The translations under genes and the position numbers were made by a program. A model generated the notes under the pieces. The model ran no database searches. It was not told where the DNA came from and saw only the letters and a program-made list of their open reading frames with translations. This document shows positions 16,908 to 25,964 of a DNA stretch of 64,000 nt, piece after piece. The stretch lies in the NCBI GenBank assembly GCA_003978105.1, contig QOAO01000011.1:12625-76624 (forward strand). Direction: 5' to 3'. The stretch is from Thermovibrio sp. GTDB taxonomy: Bacteria; Aquificota; Desulfurobacteriia; Desulfurobacteriales; Desulfurobacteriaceae. How positions within the stretch are numbered: the first letter of the stretch is position 1; every line of letters begins with the position of its first letter.

Positions 16908-18869
16908 ATGCTAAGTGAAGTTGTAGTAAGAGAGATAGAGAGAAATATTTACGAACTATGTAAAAACTACTTTTCTAAAGAGGCCCTTCAGGAACTGCTC
17001 TCAGGCTATGATATAGAGGATTTATGTAGAAGACAGTCTAAAAGTTGCACTGAACTGTTGGTAAATTATTTAGATAATGAAGATTTTCTTAAAAATAGAA
17101 AAAAGGAAATAATTTTAAACGGCAGAAAAATATTTAGTTTGGGAGTTCCTATTGCCGTATTTTTAGACCTATTTGAGCAAATAAACAGTCGAATATCCAA
17201 CATACTGGACTCAGAAAAGGTTCCAAAGGATATTTTAAAGAAATTCAGAAAATTAAGAAGGGATTTTTTAAATACAATATCTTTAGGATTTCTTTGGGCC
17301 TCCCTTGAAGAGAGGGAAAAGTTAGCGGAAAGCATTCCAAGTGAAAGTAGAATGCTTTTTATAGAGTTCATATCCTTTTTTAAGGAGATTACTGAAAATC
17401 AATTTAGTAAAGTAGAAAAAAAGCTTGAAGAACTGGAAAGGGAGATTAATAAACTCTTCGTTAATATCTTAATATCTTCTAACGAATTTAGATGTAACAT
17501 ATTTAGTTTGTTCAAGTTAATAAAACACTACATTTTTTTATTTAAAAAGTTCTACTCAAGTAATAACTTTACTGCATACATAATTTATGAACAAACTATG
17601 GATTTTATAGAGAAATTAATCAATTGTTACTACGTTTTAATTACAAAAAAAACAGTAACAGACCTTGAAGAATTAATAGAATTCCTCTTAAAAAACAGAA
17701 AGGAGAGCTGGAGATTAATTATAATAGATCCCTCAGAGATAAGCTTCATCAATAAAGTTTATGGATTTGCCGTCGGGGATGAAATTTTTAAGAAACTGTT
17801 AAAAGTCGTCTCTATGTCTTTTCATGAGGACGGGGGAACTGCAGTATTTAAGTGCAACGAAGGGATTGTATGTATTCTAACAAGAAAACTGTTGGAAAAG
17901 GACTTTTCAGACCTTCACCTAAAATTAGAGAGGAAAATCAGGAAAAAATTGGTAAGTTTAGATGTTAAAACACATATATTAGACCTTTTCATACCAAAAA
18001 ATTGCCAAAACGTACTCCCATTAGAGGAACTAAAAGAAATTATACCTATTCTTATCAGAGAATCCAAAAAAGAGGAAAAGAGATACGCACGGTACAACTT
18101 GTGTAATTTAGAACTAATTAAAAAAGCAGTTCATTTCTTAGACTTCCAGAACTACATAGTGGAGAAGTTGAAAAATGGAGAGGTTAGTATAGCTGTCCAA
18201 CCTATCGTTAACCTTCAAAATGGAAAAGTGGAACACTACGAAGTCCTATTTAGAATGATTGACAGACAGAAAAATATCATCCCTGCCCATGAAATTATAG
18301 ATGTAATTTTTGATTTGAAGCTAATTCATCTGTTGGATATAGCAATCCTAAGGAAAGTTGTCAAAAATATAGACATATTTAAGAAAAATGACATTAACAA
18401 TATCTTTGTAAACTTGAGTCCAAATACCCTAAAAGTAGAGAGAAACTTGAAAGAGATTTTAAACCTTCTATCTCAAATTTCAAAAGACCTAAAATTAGGA
18501 GTTGAGATTACAGAACAGGCCCTTTTGGAAGAGCATGAAATTTTGAAATCCCTCTTGGACAATATAAAGGTTCCCCTATCCCTCGATGATTTTGGAGCAG
18601 GTTACTCGTCTTTTTCAAGCTTACTCAAAATAATTGAATCCCTACCCCTAAAATTTTTAAAAATTGATGGCAGTTACGTAAAGAACATATCAAACTCCAA
18701 CAATTCAAAGATTTTGGTTCAAACAATAAACGCAATGGCCCACTCCCTTAGCCTCAAAACAATTGCCGAATTTGTAGAGAATGAGAAAATACTTAAATTA
18801 CTGAAGGAATTAGGAGTTGATTACGGACAAGGATACTACCTTGGAAGACCGGAGCTCCTCATCCCTTAA
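16908..18869 (+). CDS. EAL-domain protein with degenerate GGDEF and helical sensor
   Basis: A 653-residue soluble protein. Residues 1-260 are helical; the stretch around LGVPIAVFLDLFEQI looks loosely like a globin-coupled sensor but lacks the expected proximal His. Residues about 265-390 are a GGDEF fold whose signature is replaced by KCNEGIV, so diguanylate cyclase activity is unlikely. The C-terminal EAL domain (about 415-653) keeps YEVLFR (EAL changed to EVL, catalytic Glu kept), DDFGAGYSS, LKIDGSYV and GQGYYLGRP, so c-di-GMP phosphodiesterase activity is plausible. The gene is AT-rich compared with both flanks, which may indicate rapid evolution or transfer. Confidence 0.85.
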   Translation: MLSEVVVREIERNIYELCKNYFSKEALQELLSGYDIEDLCRRQSKSCTELLVNYLDNEDFLKNRKKEIILNGRKIFSLGVPIAVFLDLFEQINSRISNILDSEKVPKDILKKFRKLRRDFLNTISLGFLWASLEEREKLAESIPSESRMLFIEFISFFKEITENQFSKVEKKLEELEREINKLFVNILISSNEFRCNIFSLFKLIKHYIFLFKKFYSSNNFTAYIIYEQTMDFIEKLINCYYVLITKKTVTDLEELIEFLLKNRKESWRLIIIDPSEISFINKVYGFAVGDEIFKKLLKVVSMSFHEDGGTAVFKCNEGIVCILTRKLLEKDFSDLHLKLERKIRKKLVSLDVKTHILDLFIPKNCQNVLPLEELKEIIPILIRESKKEEKRYARYNLCNLELIKKAVHFLDFQNYIVEKLKNGEVSIAVQPIVNLQNGKVEHYEVLFRMIDRQKNIIPAHEIIDVIFDLKLIHLLDIAILRKVVKNIDIFKKNDINNIFVNLSPNTLKVERNLKEILNLLSQISKDLKLGVEITEQALLEEHEILKSLLDNIKVPLSLDDFGAGYSSFSSLLKIIESLPLKFLKIDGSYVKNISNSNNSKILVQTINAMAHSLSLKTIAEFVENEKILKLLKELGVDYGQGYYLGRPELLIP

Positions 18870-19679
18870 CTATCTTTGCTTGACAACTGAAAGTGTATTT
18901 AAGTCTAAAATCATGTTATCGTAGGCAGCAATAACCTTTACTCCTAATCTTTTGGTCAGGTCTAAAGCAACCTCCCAAGGCTTTGCCTTAATCATTGTTC
19001 TTCCAAAGTGAGTGAGAATAGTCAAATTGGGTCTAATTTCACCTATTATCTCTTCTGCATCGGGAACGGAGAGGTGGTCAATTTTAGGGTTCGGATTTAA
19101 AAGAGTTACGTTCAGGATTAATAAATCTTTAGCTTCACTGTAAGCTCCTATTAACCTGTCAAAGAACTTCGTATCTGAAATGTAGCCAATTTTTTTCTCT
19201 CTCCAACTAAATATTAAACCGTAGGTTTCAACACCGTGAACGTGTTTCACCGGCGTTTTGAAGGATAAATCCTTTGAGAGTTCAGTCGAAAACCCCTCCT
19301 TTAAAATTGTTGTCTTTTCAATGTTGTTTCTCGTATACTTTAGAACAACAGGGTCCTTATCTATACAGTCTGAAGGGCAGAAGAGCTCTCCCCTCTTTTC
19401 CTTTCCCCCGAGTGTCATCGACTCTAAAATGTGGTTAACATCTGCACAGTGGTCCAAATGTCTGTGGGAGAGAATTACCACATCGGTCCAGTAAGGTTCT
19501 ATTCCCTTTTTGTGGGAGTGGACAAAGGCTCCGGGACCTGGGTCGACGTGAATGTTTAACTCCGGAAATCCAAAGTAAAGACCACCAGCCTGTCTTTCAA
19601 ATCCAAAGGCTACGTACCTTGCTCCTGCAGTTCCTAAAAAAACCAACTTTCCCTTGAGGGTTTCTTTCGTTAACTTCAA
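18870..19679 (-). CDS. MBL-fold metallo-hydrolase
   Basis: Metallo-beta-lactamase fold hydrolase of 269 residues. SHRHLDHCAD is the HxHxDH zinc signature; later ligands appear in HVHGVETYG, YISDTKFF and LTHFGRT. The VFLGTAGARY start is like RNase Z/PhnP-type enzymes, but the exosite arm of tRNase Z is missing. The substrate is unknown. It is the last gene of the long metH-to-lpxA run and its start overlaps the lpxA stop by 4 bases. Confidence 0.8.
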   Translation of the reverse strand: MKLTKETLKGKLVFLGTAGARYVAFGFERQAGGLYFGFPELNIHVDPGPGAFVHSHKKGIEPYWTDVVILSHRHLDHCADVNHILESMTLGGKEKRGELFCPSDCIDKDPVVLKYTRNNIEKTTILKEGFSTELSKDLSFKTPVKHVHGVETYGLIFSWREKKIGYISDTKFFDRLIGAYSEAKDLLILNVTLLNPNPKIDHLSVPDAEEIIGEIRPNLTILTHFGRTMIKAKPWEVALDLTKRLGVKVIAAYDNMILDLNTLSVVKQR

Positions 19680-20452
19680 GCCGGACAGATACCCCTCTTT
19701 GAAGTCTTGATGAAGTTGACCATCTCCATTACTTCTGGAAAATCTGAAAACTCCTCCTCAACCTTTTGAACCGAAAGGTTTATTGGTTCGTCCGTCTTGA
19801 ATAAAATCTCAAAGGCAGTTGTGAGGGCTCTTATCGTCTCCCTACTGAATCCCCTCCTCCTCAAGCCTACTATGTTAATTCCCTCAAGTTTTGCCCTGTT
19901 ACCCTTTGCCACCGTGTAGGGAGGAACGTCCCTATGAACGGCAGATGCACCCCCAACCATTGCGTGCTTTCCAATTCTAACGAACTGATGAATTCCTGTA
20001 AGTCCACCTATAACTGCATACTCTCCAATCTCAACGTGACCAGCTATTTGAACGGCATTTGCAACTATTGCTCCCCTCTCTATCCTTACATCGTGGGCTA
20101 CGTGAACGTAGGCCATTAAAAGGACGTCATCCCCAACAAAGGTTAAACCTCCTCCTCCCTCCGTTCCTTTATGGATTGTTACGTACTCCCTTATCCTTAC
20201 CCTGTTACCTATGATTACTCTCGTATCCTCACCTTTAAACTTTAAGTCCTGAGGGTTCACACCGATGTGTGAGGAATAGATTTCACATTCCTCTCCTATC
20301 TCAGTTCTCCCCTCAATGACAGTTCCCTTTTTAATAACAGTTCCTTTTCCAACCTTTACGTTTCTTCCTACAAAGGCAAAGGGTTCAACGGTAACATTTT
20401 CGGAGAGGAAAGCCCCCTCCTCAACAACGGCAAGTCTATGAACAAATGCCAT
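19676..20452 (-). CDS. lpxA: UDP-N-acetylglucosamine acyltransferase
   Basis: First step of lipid A synthesis: 3-O-acylation of UDP-GlcNAc from hydroxyacyl-ACP. The 258 residues are mostly hexapeptide repeats forming a left-handed beta helix, with the catalytic His in YVHVAHDV and the family motif GIHQFVRIGKHAMVGGAS. The C-terminal helical domain (LRRRGFSRETIRAL) is typical. Its ATG overlaps the fabZ stop by one base, and the fabZ-lpxA pairing is common in Gram-negative genomes. It shows the cell has a lipopolysaccharide outer membrane. Confidence 0.96.
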   Translation of the reverse strand: MAFVHRLAVVEEGAFLSENVTVEPFAFVGRNVKVGKGTVIKKGTVIEGRTEIGEECEIYSSHIGVNPQDLKFKGEDTRVIIGNRVRIREYVTIHKGTEGGGGLTFVGDDVLLMAYVHVAHDVRIERGAIVANAVQIAGHVEIGEYAVIGGLTGIHQFVRIGKHAMVGGASAVHRDVPPYTVAKGNRAKLEGINIVGLRRRGFSRETIRALTTAFEILFKTDEPINLSVQKVEEEFSDFPEVMEMVNFIKTSKRGICPA

Positions 20453-20886
20453 TACTTCCTCACTATCATCGCCATAATTTCAGCATCACAGACAAGACTA
20501 TTATCTACAAAAGCCTCTCCCTTCATTTTTGAAAGCTTCGATTTAATCACTGTCGGCTCAAGAACAAACTTGACCGTATCTCCAGGCCTTACAGGCTTTC
20601 TAAACCTTGCCCTATCTATTCCCATAAAGTAAACCACGTAGTCCTTTGGGGACAGGTCAAAGGACTTGAACATCAAGATACAACCAACTTGAGCCATTGC
20701 TTCTATGAGCAGAGCTCCGGGAAATATTGGATGTCCGGGAAAATGTCCCTGGAAGAAAGGTTCGTTTATCGTTACGTTTTTTATGCCGACAATCCTCTTT
20801 TTTGGTTCAAATTCAACTATTTTGTCAACAAGCAGAAAGGGATACCTGTGGGGAATAAGTTCCATAATTTCAACTATGTCTATCAC
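20452..20886 (-). CDS. fabZ: 3-hydroxyacyl-ACP dehydratase
   Basis: Hot-dog fold dehydratase of fatty-acid elongation. Catalytic His and Glu are in [19 protein letters not shown], and HRYPFLLVD is the N-terminal family signature. Length (144) is normal. It sits between ispF and lpxA and shares its hydroxyacyl-ACP pool with LpxA, which fits the gene order. Translation of lpxA is coupled through a one-base overlap. Confidence 0.96.
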   Translation of the reverse strand: MIDIVEIMELIPHRYPFLLVDKIVEFEPKKRIVGIKNVTINEPFFQGHFPGHPIFPGALLIEAMAQVGCILMFKSFDLSPKDYVVYFMGIDRARFRKPVRPGDTVKFVLEPTVIKSKLSKMKGEAFVDNSLVCDAEIMAMIVRK

Positions 20887-20899
20887 TAAGCCAACCTCC

Positions 20900-21376
20900 C
20901 TAAAGTTTCTTTAAGAGAGTAACCGCTTGGGCAGAAATCCCCTCCTCTCTCCCTTCAAAGCCTAAACCTTCAGTGGTTGTAGCTTTTACAGACACACTGT
21001 TGATGGGAACCTCCAAAACCTCTGAAATGTTCTTTCTCATCTCCTCCTTGTAGGGAGAGAGTTTCGGTCTCTGAGCAACAACTGTAGAATCTACATTGAC
21101 AACCCGGTAACCATTTTTGTTGACTATTCTGTTAACCTCTTTTAAGAGAATAAGGCTTGAAATTCCCTTGAATCTATCGTCACTGTCTGGAAAGTGTTCA
21201 CCAATATCGCCCAAAGAGAGGGCTCCTAAAATCGCATCACAAATTGCATGAATTAAAACATCAGCATCAGAGTGCCCTTTGAGCCCTTTAGCATAAGGAA
21301 TCTCAACACCACCTATGACCAATCGGTATCCTTCCTCTAACCTGTGAACGTCGTACCCTATTCCTATCCGGTACAT
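20900..21376 (-). CDS. ispF: 2-C-methyl-D-erythritol 2,4-cyclodiphosphate synthase
   Basis: Zinc trimeric enzyme of the non-mevalonate isoprenoid pathway. Metal and substrate residues are in GYDVHRL (residues 8-14) and [29 protein letters not shown] and [17 protein letters not shown] complete the family pattern. Length (158) is typical. It begins at the base where the response-regulator gene ends. Together with ispG at 30511 it shows that the MEP pathway operates here. Confidence 0.96.
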   Translation of the reverse strand: MYRIGIGYDVHRLEEGYRLVIGGVEIPYAKGLKGHSDADVLIHAICDAILGALSLGDIGEHFPDSDDRFKGISSLILLKEVNRIVNKNGYRVVNVDSTVVAQRPKLSPYKEEMRKNISEVLEVPINSVSVKATTTEGLGFEGREEGISAQAVTLLKKL

Positions 21377-22173
21377 TAGGCAAGTCTGCTTTTTATAAGT
21401 TTCTCTACCTCTTCCCTTATAACTTTCTCTGCTACCTCTGGAATAACTTCCCAGGCAATTTCCCTAATTATTTCCTCAACTCTTTCTTCAGGAAGGGATA
21501 TACCAACACCTTTTGATTTTTTCTTAACCTCTTCAACAGCTTTTTTTTCTATAGCTTCCTCCGGAACGCTTTTTTCAAGTTCCTCGGTTGAAACCTCAAC
21601 AACGGGAATTTTCTCTTCTGGAAGTTGTTTTAATGTTGTTGCAGAAGTAGTTCTTTCCTCTTTCCTTGTCTCTTGTAAAACAGGAAACTCCTTAGGAGTC
21701 TCTTCTTCAATGACAGGAATAGTGGGAATTTCAGACTCTTCCGGTTGAAGAGTTACTACTTCAGGGGGTTTTTCCTCAGGCTCCTCTAAAGGTGAAACGA
21801 CAAGTTCAGGCTGAACAGGAAGTGACTTCCCCTTTACTTCTCTCAAAGTGGAGATTAACTCATCAACGGTAAATGGCTTCCTAAGAGCTTTTAAGGCTCC
21901 TAAGGATAGAGCCTTCTCGGCATCAAATCCCTCTTTTTCATAACCAATAAAAATTGCTGGAACTCCCAACTTCACAAGTTCTGGAAGGAGCTCATATCCT
22001 GAAGAGAGGGAAATTGTTACATCAACTATTGCAACGTCGGGCTTTTCCGTAGAAACAACGTTTAAAGCCTCTTTCAGAGTTTTAGCATGAACTACATCAA
22101 TACCTCTTAAAGAGAGAACAACATCGAACAGTTTATGCCAGGTTTCCTTGTCATCAACGAAGAGAACTTTCAT
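21376..22173 (-). CDS. Response regulator receiver with P/E-rich linker and C-terminal helix
   Basis: A 265-residue protein. Residues 1-118 are a receiver domain: VDD near 6-8, phospho-acceptor Asp in AIVDV, and Lys in LRKPF. Residues about 119-225 are a Pro/Glu-rich, probably disordered linker. The last 35 residues form an amphipathic helix, [19 protein letters not shown], a motif I associate with the C-terminus of some delta-proteobacterial receiver proteins; that link is from memory. There is no DNA-binding or enzymatic output domain. It is embedded in an operon for lipid, isoprenoid and RNA enzymes, next to a membrane coiled-coil gene. Confidence 0.8.
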   Translation of the reverse strand: MKVLFVDDKETWHKLFDVVLSLRGIDVVHAKTLKEALNVVSTEKPDVAIVDVTISLSSGYELLPELVKLGVPAIFIGYEKEGFDAEKALSLGALKALRKPFTVDELISTLREVKGKSLPVQPELVVSPLEEPEEKPPEVVTLQPEESEIPTIPVIEEETPKEFPVLQETRKEERTTSATTLKQLPEEKIPVVEVSTEELEKSVPEEAIEKKAVEEVKKKSKGVGISLPEERVEEIIREIAWEVIPEVAEKVIREEVEKLIKSRLA

Positions 22174-22185
22174 TCTTAACCTCTT

Positions 22186-22213
22186 CTATCCTCTTTTTTC
22201 TATCCTCTTTTTT
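22186..22213 (-). repeat. 14-base tandem duplication at a gene 3' end
   Basis: The minus-strand unit AAAAAAGAGGATAG occurs twice in direct succession, at the end of the coiled-coil gene. Because 14 is not a multiple of 3, the second copy shifts frame and supplies the TAG stop; with a single copy the frame would continue towards the next gene. Confidence 0.8.
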
Positions 22214-22887
22214 AAGTCCTCAAGCATCACGAGAAGCTCTTTTGAGTGCAGAGCTTGGTTATCAAGGTCTTTAACAATTTCAGTCCCATCATCACCTTTA
22301 ATAGAGTGGGCCAAGGCAATAAGTTCATCCTTCACAAGAGTGGCATTTATCCTCTTTGATAGAGATATAATAGAATCAACCTTGTCAATCAAAGAGGCAA
22401 AGAAGTTGGAATAATCCTGAGAAGTGTTACTTTGAGATTTACATTTGGTAAGTATTGTTTCTAAGTCATTTCTGACAATTAGAAGGTTATCCTTTATCTT
22501 TTGAAGGAGTGAATTATCAATGTTTGGAATACTCAAATCTATTTTCTTCAAGGTATTTGTGATTTCGTCTAAAGTTTCCAAGGTGCTCTGGCTAACACCT
22601 ACACCTTTAATCCCCTTTTTAAACTCCTCAACCTCGGTTAATAACTTTTTAATCTCATTTCTCATATCATTGATTTTCTCTTCCCTGAGAGAGTCTATCT
22701 TTACTTTAAGATTAGAAACCATATCCTCGACGTTATTTAGTAACCCCTCGATTCTTTCCTTCCCCATAGAGGAAATTAATTTAGCCTCTGATTTCTTACA
22801 GGATAACTTACATATAAGAAAACCTACTACAACTCCCATTGCTGAAAAAAGAATTGCAACAATTACGGTCGTTAAGGCCAAATCCAT
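22186..22887 (-). CDS. Membrane-anchored coiled-coil protein, unknown function
   Basis: A 233-residue protein with one N-terminal transmembrane helix (about 5-27), a short Cys/Lys-rich stretch, then a long mainly helical coiled-coil region to the end. It resembles the cytoplasmic part of chemoreceptor- or RmuC-like proteins only in general character; I recognise no family. The last codons lie in a 14-base tandem duplication (22186-22213) that sets the reading frame in which the gene stops. It is 12 bases upstream of the response-regulator gene and may be its partner. Confidence 0.65.
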   Translation of the reverse strand: MDLALTTVIVAILFSAMGVVVGFLICKLSCKKSEAKLISSMGKERIEGLLNNVEDMVSNLKVKIDSLREEKINDMRNEIKKLLTEVEEFKKGIKGVGVSQSTLETLDEITNTLKKIDLSIPNIDNSLLQKIKDNLLIVRNDLETILTKCKSQSNTSQDYSNFFASLIDKVDSIISLSKRINATLVKDELIALAHSIKGDDGTEIVKDLDNQALHSKELLVMLEDLKKRIEKRG

Positions 22888-22903
22888 AATCCCCTCATTA
22901 CTT

Positions 22904-23464
22904 TTATATTGCCAAATTGATTATATCATAAATCTTACTAATCGGAAGTCCCATAACGTTGAAGAAGTCCCCCTCTATGCGTTCAATCAAGAGAGCTCCC
23001 TTTCCCTGAACTCCGTAGGCACCGGCCTTGTCAAGAGGTTCACCAGTTGAAACGTACCAGCTTATCTCCTCCTTCGTTAATCTCTTAAACTTCACTTTTG
23101 ACTCTTCAAAGGAGGAAACAACCCTACCGCCTATGAACAGTGAAAATCCTGTTATAACTGTGTGCCATGAACCGGAAAGCCTCTTCAGAATTTCAACTGC
23201 CTCACTTTCATCTTTAGGTTTTCCCAAAATTTCCCCTCCAAAAACGACAACCGTATCTGCAGAGAGGCCAATCTCATTATCGGAAATTTCCTCTAATGCT
23301 ACCTCCAGCTTAATCTTAGAATTTTCAACAGCCGTTTCATAAGGATTGTCAGAAATAATTTCCTCTGCTCTCTTTTTTATAACTCTATAGGGAATTCCTA
23401 CCATTTCTAAAATCTCCCTCCTCCTTGGGGAGGAGGAAACAAGGGCAATCTTAATTCTTTTCAC
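22904..23464 (-). CDS. maf: Maf-family nucleoside triphosphate pyrophosphatase
   Basis: House-cleaning hydrolase of non-canonical or pyrimidine NTPs, giving NMP and pyrophosphate. SSSPRRREIL at the N-terminus, SADTVVVFGGEILGKP and the KAGAYGVQGKGALLIERIEGDFFNVMGLP block are the family signatures. The Arg and Lys/Gln pattern resembles dTTP/UTP-specific YhdE. Length (186) is normal. Its 5' end overlaps the rnc 3' end by 14 bases, so the two genes are coupled. Confidence 0.93.
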   Translation of the reverse strand: MKRIKIALVSSSPRRREILEMVGIPYRVIKKRAEEIISDNPYETAVENSKIKLEVALEEISDNEIGLSADTVVVFGGEILGKPKDESEAVEILKRLSGSWHTVITGFSLFIGGRVVSSFEESKVKFKRLTKEEISWYVSTGEPLDKAGAYGVQGKGALLIERIEGDFFNVMGLPISKIYDIINLAI

Positions 23465-24182
23465 CTATTACCCCCAGAGCTCTAAGCATCTCCTTTGCAG
23501 CCGACTGTTCTGCGGATTTCTTCGATTTTCCAGTTCCTTCCGTTTTTAACTCTCTGACTCTACACTCAACGTAAAAGGTCTTGTCGTGTTCTGGTCCCTC
23601 TACCCTGATTAAGCTGTACTCTGGTAGAACTTTAAAATCCCTCTGTGTAACCTCTTGAAGGTAACTCTTAAAGTCCTTGTAGGTTACAGCACTGTCAAGT
23701 ATCTGCCAGAGTTTGTCTAAGAACTTCTCCTTAAAGACCTCCTTTGCCTTCTCGAAACTGGCGTCTAAGTAAAGAGCTCCAAAGACAGCCTCAAATACAT
23801 CGCAGAGTATTGAACTCTTGGTTTTACCTCCGCTCCTCCTTTCTCCCTTTCCAAGGTAAAGAAACTCTCCCAAGTCTATCGTTCTTGCAAGTTCTGCCAG
23901 TGAAGGTTCGCTAACCAAAAACGCCCTTATCTGTGAGAGCTCCCCTTCGGTCTTATCAGGAAACCTCTTTATGAGCTCCTCACTGACTATAAGGCCTATA
24001 ACTGCATCTCCTAAAAATTCTAAAACCTCGTAATTCTCACCAACCTCCTTCTCGAAGGAAAAGGAACGGTGAATGAGAGCTCTCCTGAGGAGATTCCTAT
24101 CTTTAAAGGAGTAACCCAACCTCCTTTCAAGCTCTACCAGTTTACCCTCTCCTAAGGTTCGTACTTTTTGAGAATCAGACAA
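23451..24182 (-). CDS. rnc: Ribonuclease III
   Basis: Double-strand-specific endoribonuclease for rRNA and mRNA maturation. The catalytic block [15 protein letters not shown] is near residue 46 and the second acidic pair is in [13 protein letters not shown]. The C-terminal double-stranded RNA-binding domain starts near residue 165. The longest frame starts with TTG at 24182, 31 bases inside fabF. A CTG codon at about 24137, preceded by GGAGAGG, gives a start ([10 protein letters not shown]) that matches homologues better, so the true start is uncertain. Confidence 0.94.
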   Translation of the reverse strand: MSDSQKVRTLGEGKLVELERRLGYSFKDRNLLRRALIHRSFSFEKEVGENYEVLEFLGDAVIGLIVSEELIKRFPDKTEGELSQIRAFLVSEPSLAELARTIDLGEFLYLGKGERRSGGKTKSSILCDVFEAVFGALYLDASFEKAKEVFKEKFLDKLWQILDSAVTYKDFKSYLQEVTQRDFKVLPEYSLIRVEGPEHDKTFYVECRVRELKTEGTGKSKKSAEQSAAKEMLRALGVIGEKN

Positions 24183-25393
24183 GCGTTCGTTCCTCCAAAT
24201 CCAAAGGAGTTCTTAAGAACGTACCTAACGTCAGCTTTCACAGCCTTATTTGGAGTGTAGTCCAAGTCACACTCGGGGTCTGGTTCCTCGTAGTTAATTG
24301 TGGGAGGAATAATTCCGGTTTCAATGGTCTTAACACAGGAAACAACCTCTACTCCTCCGGCAGCACCCAAGAGGTGACCTATCATAGACTTAATACTGCT
24401 AATCTTAACTTTGTAAGCATGCTCTCCCAAGGCTTTCTTTATTGCCATTGTTTCAAATAGGTCGTTGAACTTAGTGGACGTTCCGTGGGCATTCACGTAG
24501 TCAATTTCCTCAGGGCTAATTCCAGCATCCTTAATTGCGTTCTCTATAGCCCTTGCAGCCCCTTCTCCCTCGGGTGCTGGAGCTGTCATGTGGTAGGCAT
24601 CCCCGCTCGTTCCGTAACCTACAACTTCAGCAAGTATCTTTGCTCCCCTCCTCTTTGCATGCTCAAGTTCCTCTAAAACAACGATTCCAGCTCCCTCTCC
24701 CATTACAAAACCGTTCCTGTTCTTTTCAAAAGGTCTACTTGCCCTTTCAGGTTCATCGTTCCTCGTAGATAGAGCTTTTGCAGCTGCAAATCCGGCAACT
24801 GCCAAAGGAGTAATACAGCTCTCCGTTCCACCAGCAACCATAACATCTGCATCACCGTACTGAATCGTCCTGTAAGCTTCCCCAATGGCGTGAGTTCCAG
24901 TTGCACAGGCAGTAACAACGGAGATGTTTGGACCTTTAAAGCCAAACCTTATTGAAACAATACCAGATGCCATATTTATTATTTCCATAGGAACACAGTA
25001 AGGAGATACCCTCCTTGGCCCCTTCTCCATAAGAATTTTTAACTGCTGTTCTATCGTCGTTAATCCACCGATTCCTGAACCTATAAGAACACCAACCCTC
25101 GTTTTATCAACATCTGCCTTGTCAAGTCCAGAGCTCTCCACTGCCTGAACAGATGCTCCAACTGCAAATTGAATGAAGGGGTCTGTTCTCCTTATCTCTT
25201 TCCTGTCAAAGTAGGCCGAAGGGTCAAAATCCTTTACCTCTCCAGCTATTTGAACCGGAAACCCTTCAGCATCAAACTTTGTTATCCTCTCAATTCCGGA
25301 CTTTCCTTTGGTTATGTTATCCCAGAACTTTTCAACTGTACTACCAACTGGAGAAACGACTCCCAATCCCGTTATTACAACTCTTCTTCCCAT
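24152..25393 (-). CDS. fabF: 3-oxoacyl-ACP synthase II
   Basis: Condensing enzyme of fatty-acid elongation. The nucleophile Cys is in [14 protein letters not shown] (near residue 163); the catalytic His pair is in [13 protein letters not shown] and [27 protein letters not shown] ends the protein. Length (413) is normal. It is preceded 10 bases away by apt and overlaps rnc. No acpP lies between plsX/fabD-type genes here, unlike many genomes where acpP precedes fabF; the preceding gene is apt. Confidence 0.97.
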   Translation of the reverse strand: MGRRVVITGLGVVSPVGSTVEKFWDNITKGKSGIERITKFDAEGFPVQIAGEVKDFDPSAYFDRKEIRRTDPFIQFAVGASVQAVESSGLDKADVDKTRVGVLIGSGIGGLTTIEQQLKILMEKGPRRVSPYCVPMEIINMASGIVSIRFGFKGPNISVVTACATGTHAIGEAYRTIQYGDADVMVAGGTESCITPLAVAGFAAAKALSTRNDEPERASRPFEKNRNGFVMGEGAGIVVLEELEHAKRRGAKILAEVVGYGTSGDAYHMTAPAPEGEGAARAIENAIKDAGISPEEIDYVNAHGTSTKFNDLFETMAIKKALGEHAYKVKISSIKSMIGHLLGAAGGVEVVSCVKTIETGIIPPTINYEEPDPECDLDYTPNKAVKADVRYVLKNSFGFGGTNACLILKKYEP

Positions 25394-25403
25394 TTCTAAC
25401 TCC

Positions 25404-25964
25404 TTAAAACTTTATTAGTGAAAATACAGGATATCCCCTCTCCTCTATCTTCTTTCTGCCGTTCAAGAATGTTAATTCAAGGAGAAAGTCGACACTTATT
25501 ATGTTTCCTCCCAACCTTTCGACCAGGTCAATTGCAGCACTCATCGTTCCACCAGTTGCAAGGACGTCATCTATTAAAACAACCTTCGTCCCTTCCTGAA
25601 TTGCATCCTCGTGAATCTCTATACTGTCCTCTCCGTACTCTAACGTATAGGTTGCACTGATTGTTTTATAGGGAAGTTTTCCCGGCTTTCTTATTATGGC
25701 AAGTCCTGCCCCTATTTTGTAGGCAAGGGCTGAGGCAAGTATAAACCCCCTGGATTCAATTCCGGCAACTATCTCGACACCTGCTCCAATGTACCTGTTT
25801 CCGATAAAGTCTATTACCTTCTGAAGCGCCCAAGGCCTGTGAAAAAGGGGCGTTATGTCCTTAAAGACAATTCCCGGTTTTGGAAAGTCTGGAACATCGC
25901 GAATTAGGGACTTTAGCTCTGTTATCTCCTTATGAATGTCTATGTCTGTTTCTTTAAAGCTCAT
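25404..25964 (-). CDS. apt: Adenine phosphoribosyltransferase
   Basis: Purine salvage: adenine plus PRPP to [20 protein letters not shown] is the N-terminal signature, [13 protein letters not shown] binds the base and [13 protein letters not shown] is the PRPP motif. The 186 residues include about 13 more N-terminal residues than usual. Its ATG overlaps the metH stop (ATGA). Proximity to metH is suggestive, since adenine is released in S-adenosylhomocysteine recycling, but that link is inference. Confidence 0.95.
   Translation of the reverse strand: MSFKETDIDIHKEITELKSLIRDVPDFPKPGIVFKDITPLFHRPWALQKVIDFIGNRYIGAGVEIVAGIESRGFILASALAYKIGAGLAIIRKPGKLPYKTISATYTLEYGEDSIEIHEDAIQEGTKVVLIDDVLATGGTMSAAIDLVERLGGNIISVDFLLELTFLNGRKKIEERGYPVFSLIKF

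Noticed and set aside
22520..23050. 176-codon plus-strand open frame
   Set aside because: Antisense to the coiled-coil gene and maf; low-complexity Leu/Ser/Phe product is typical of a shadow.
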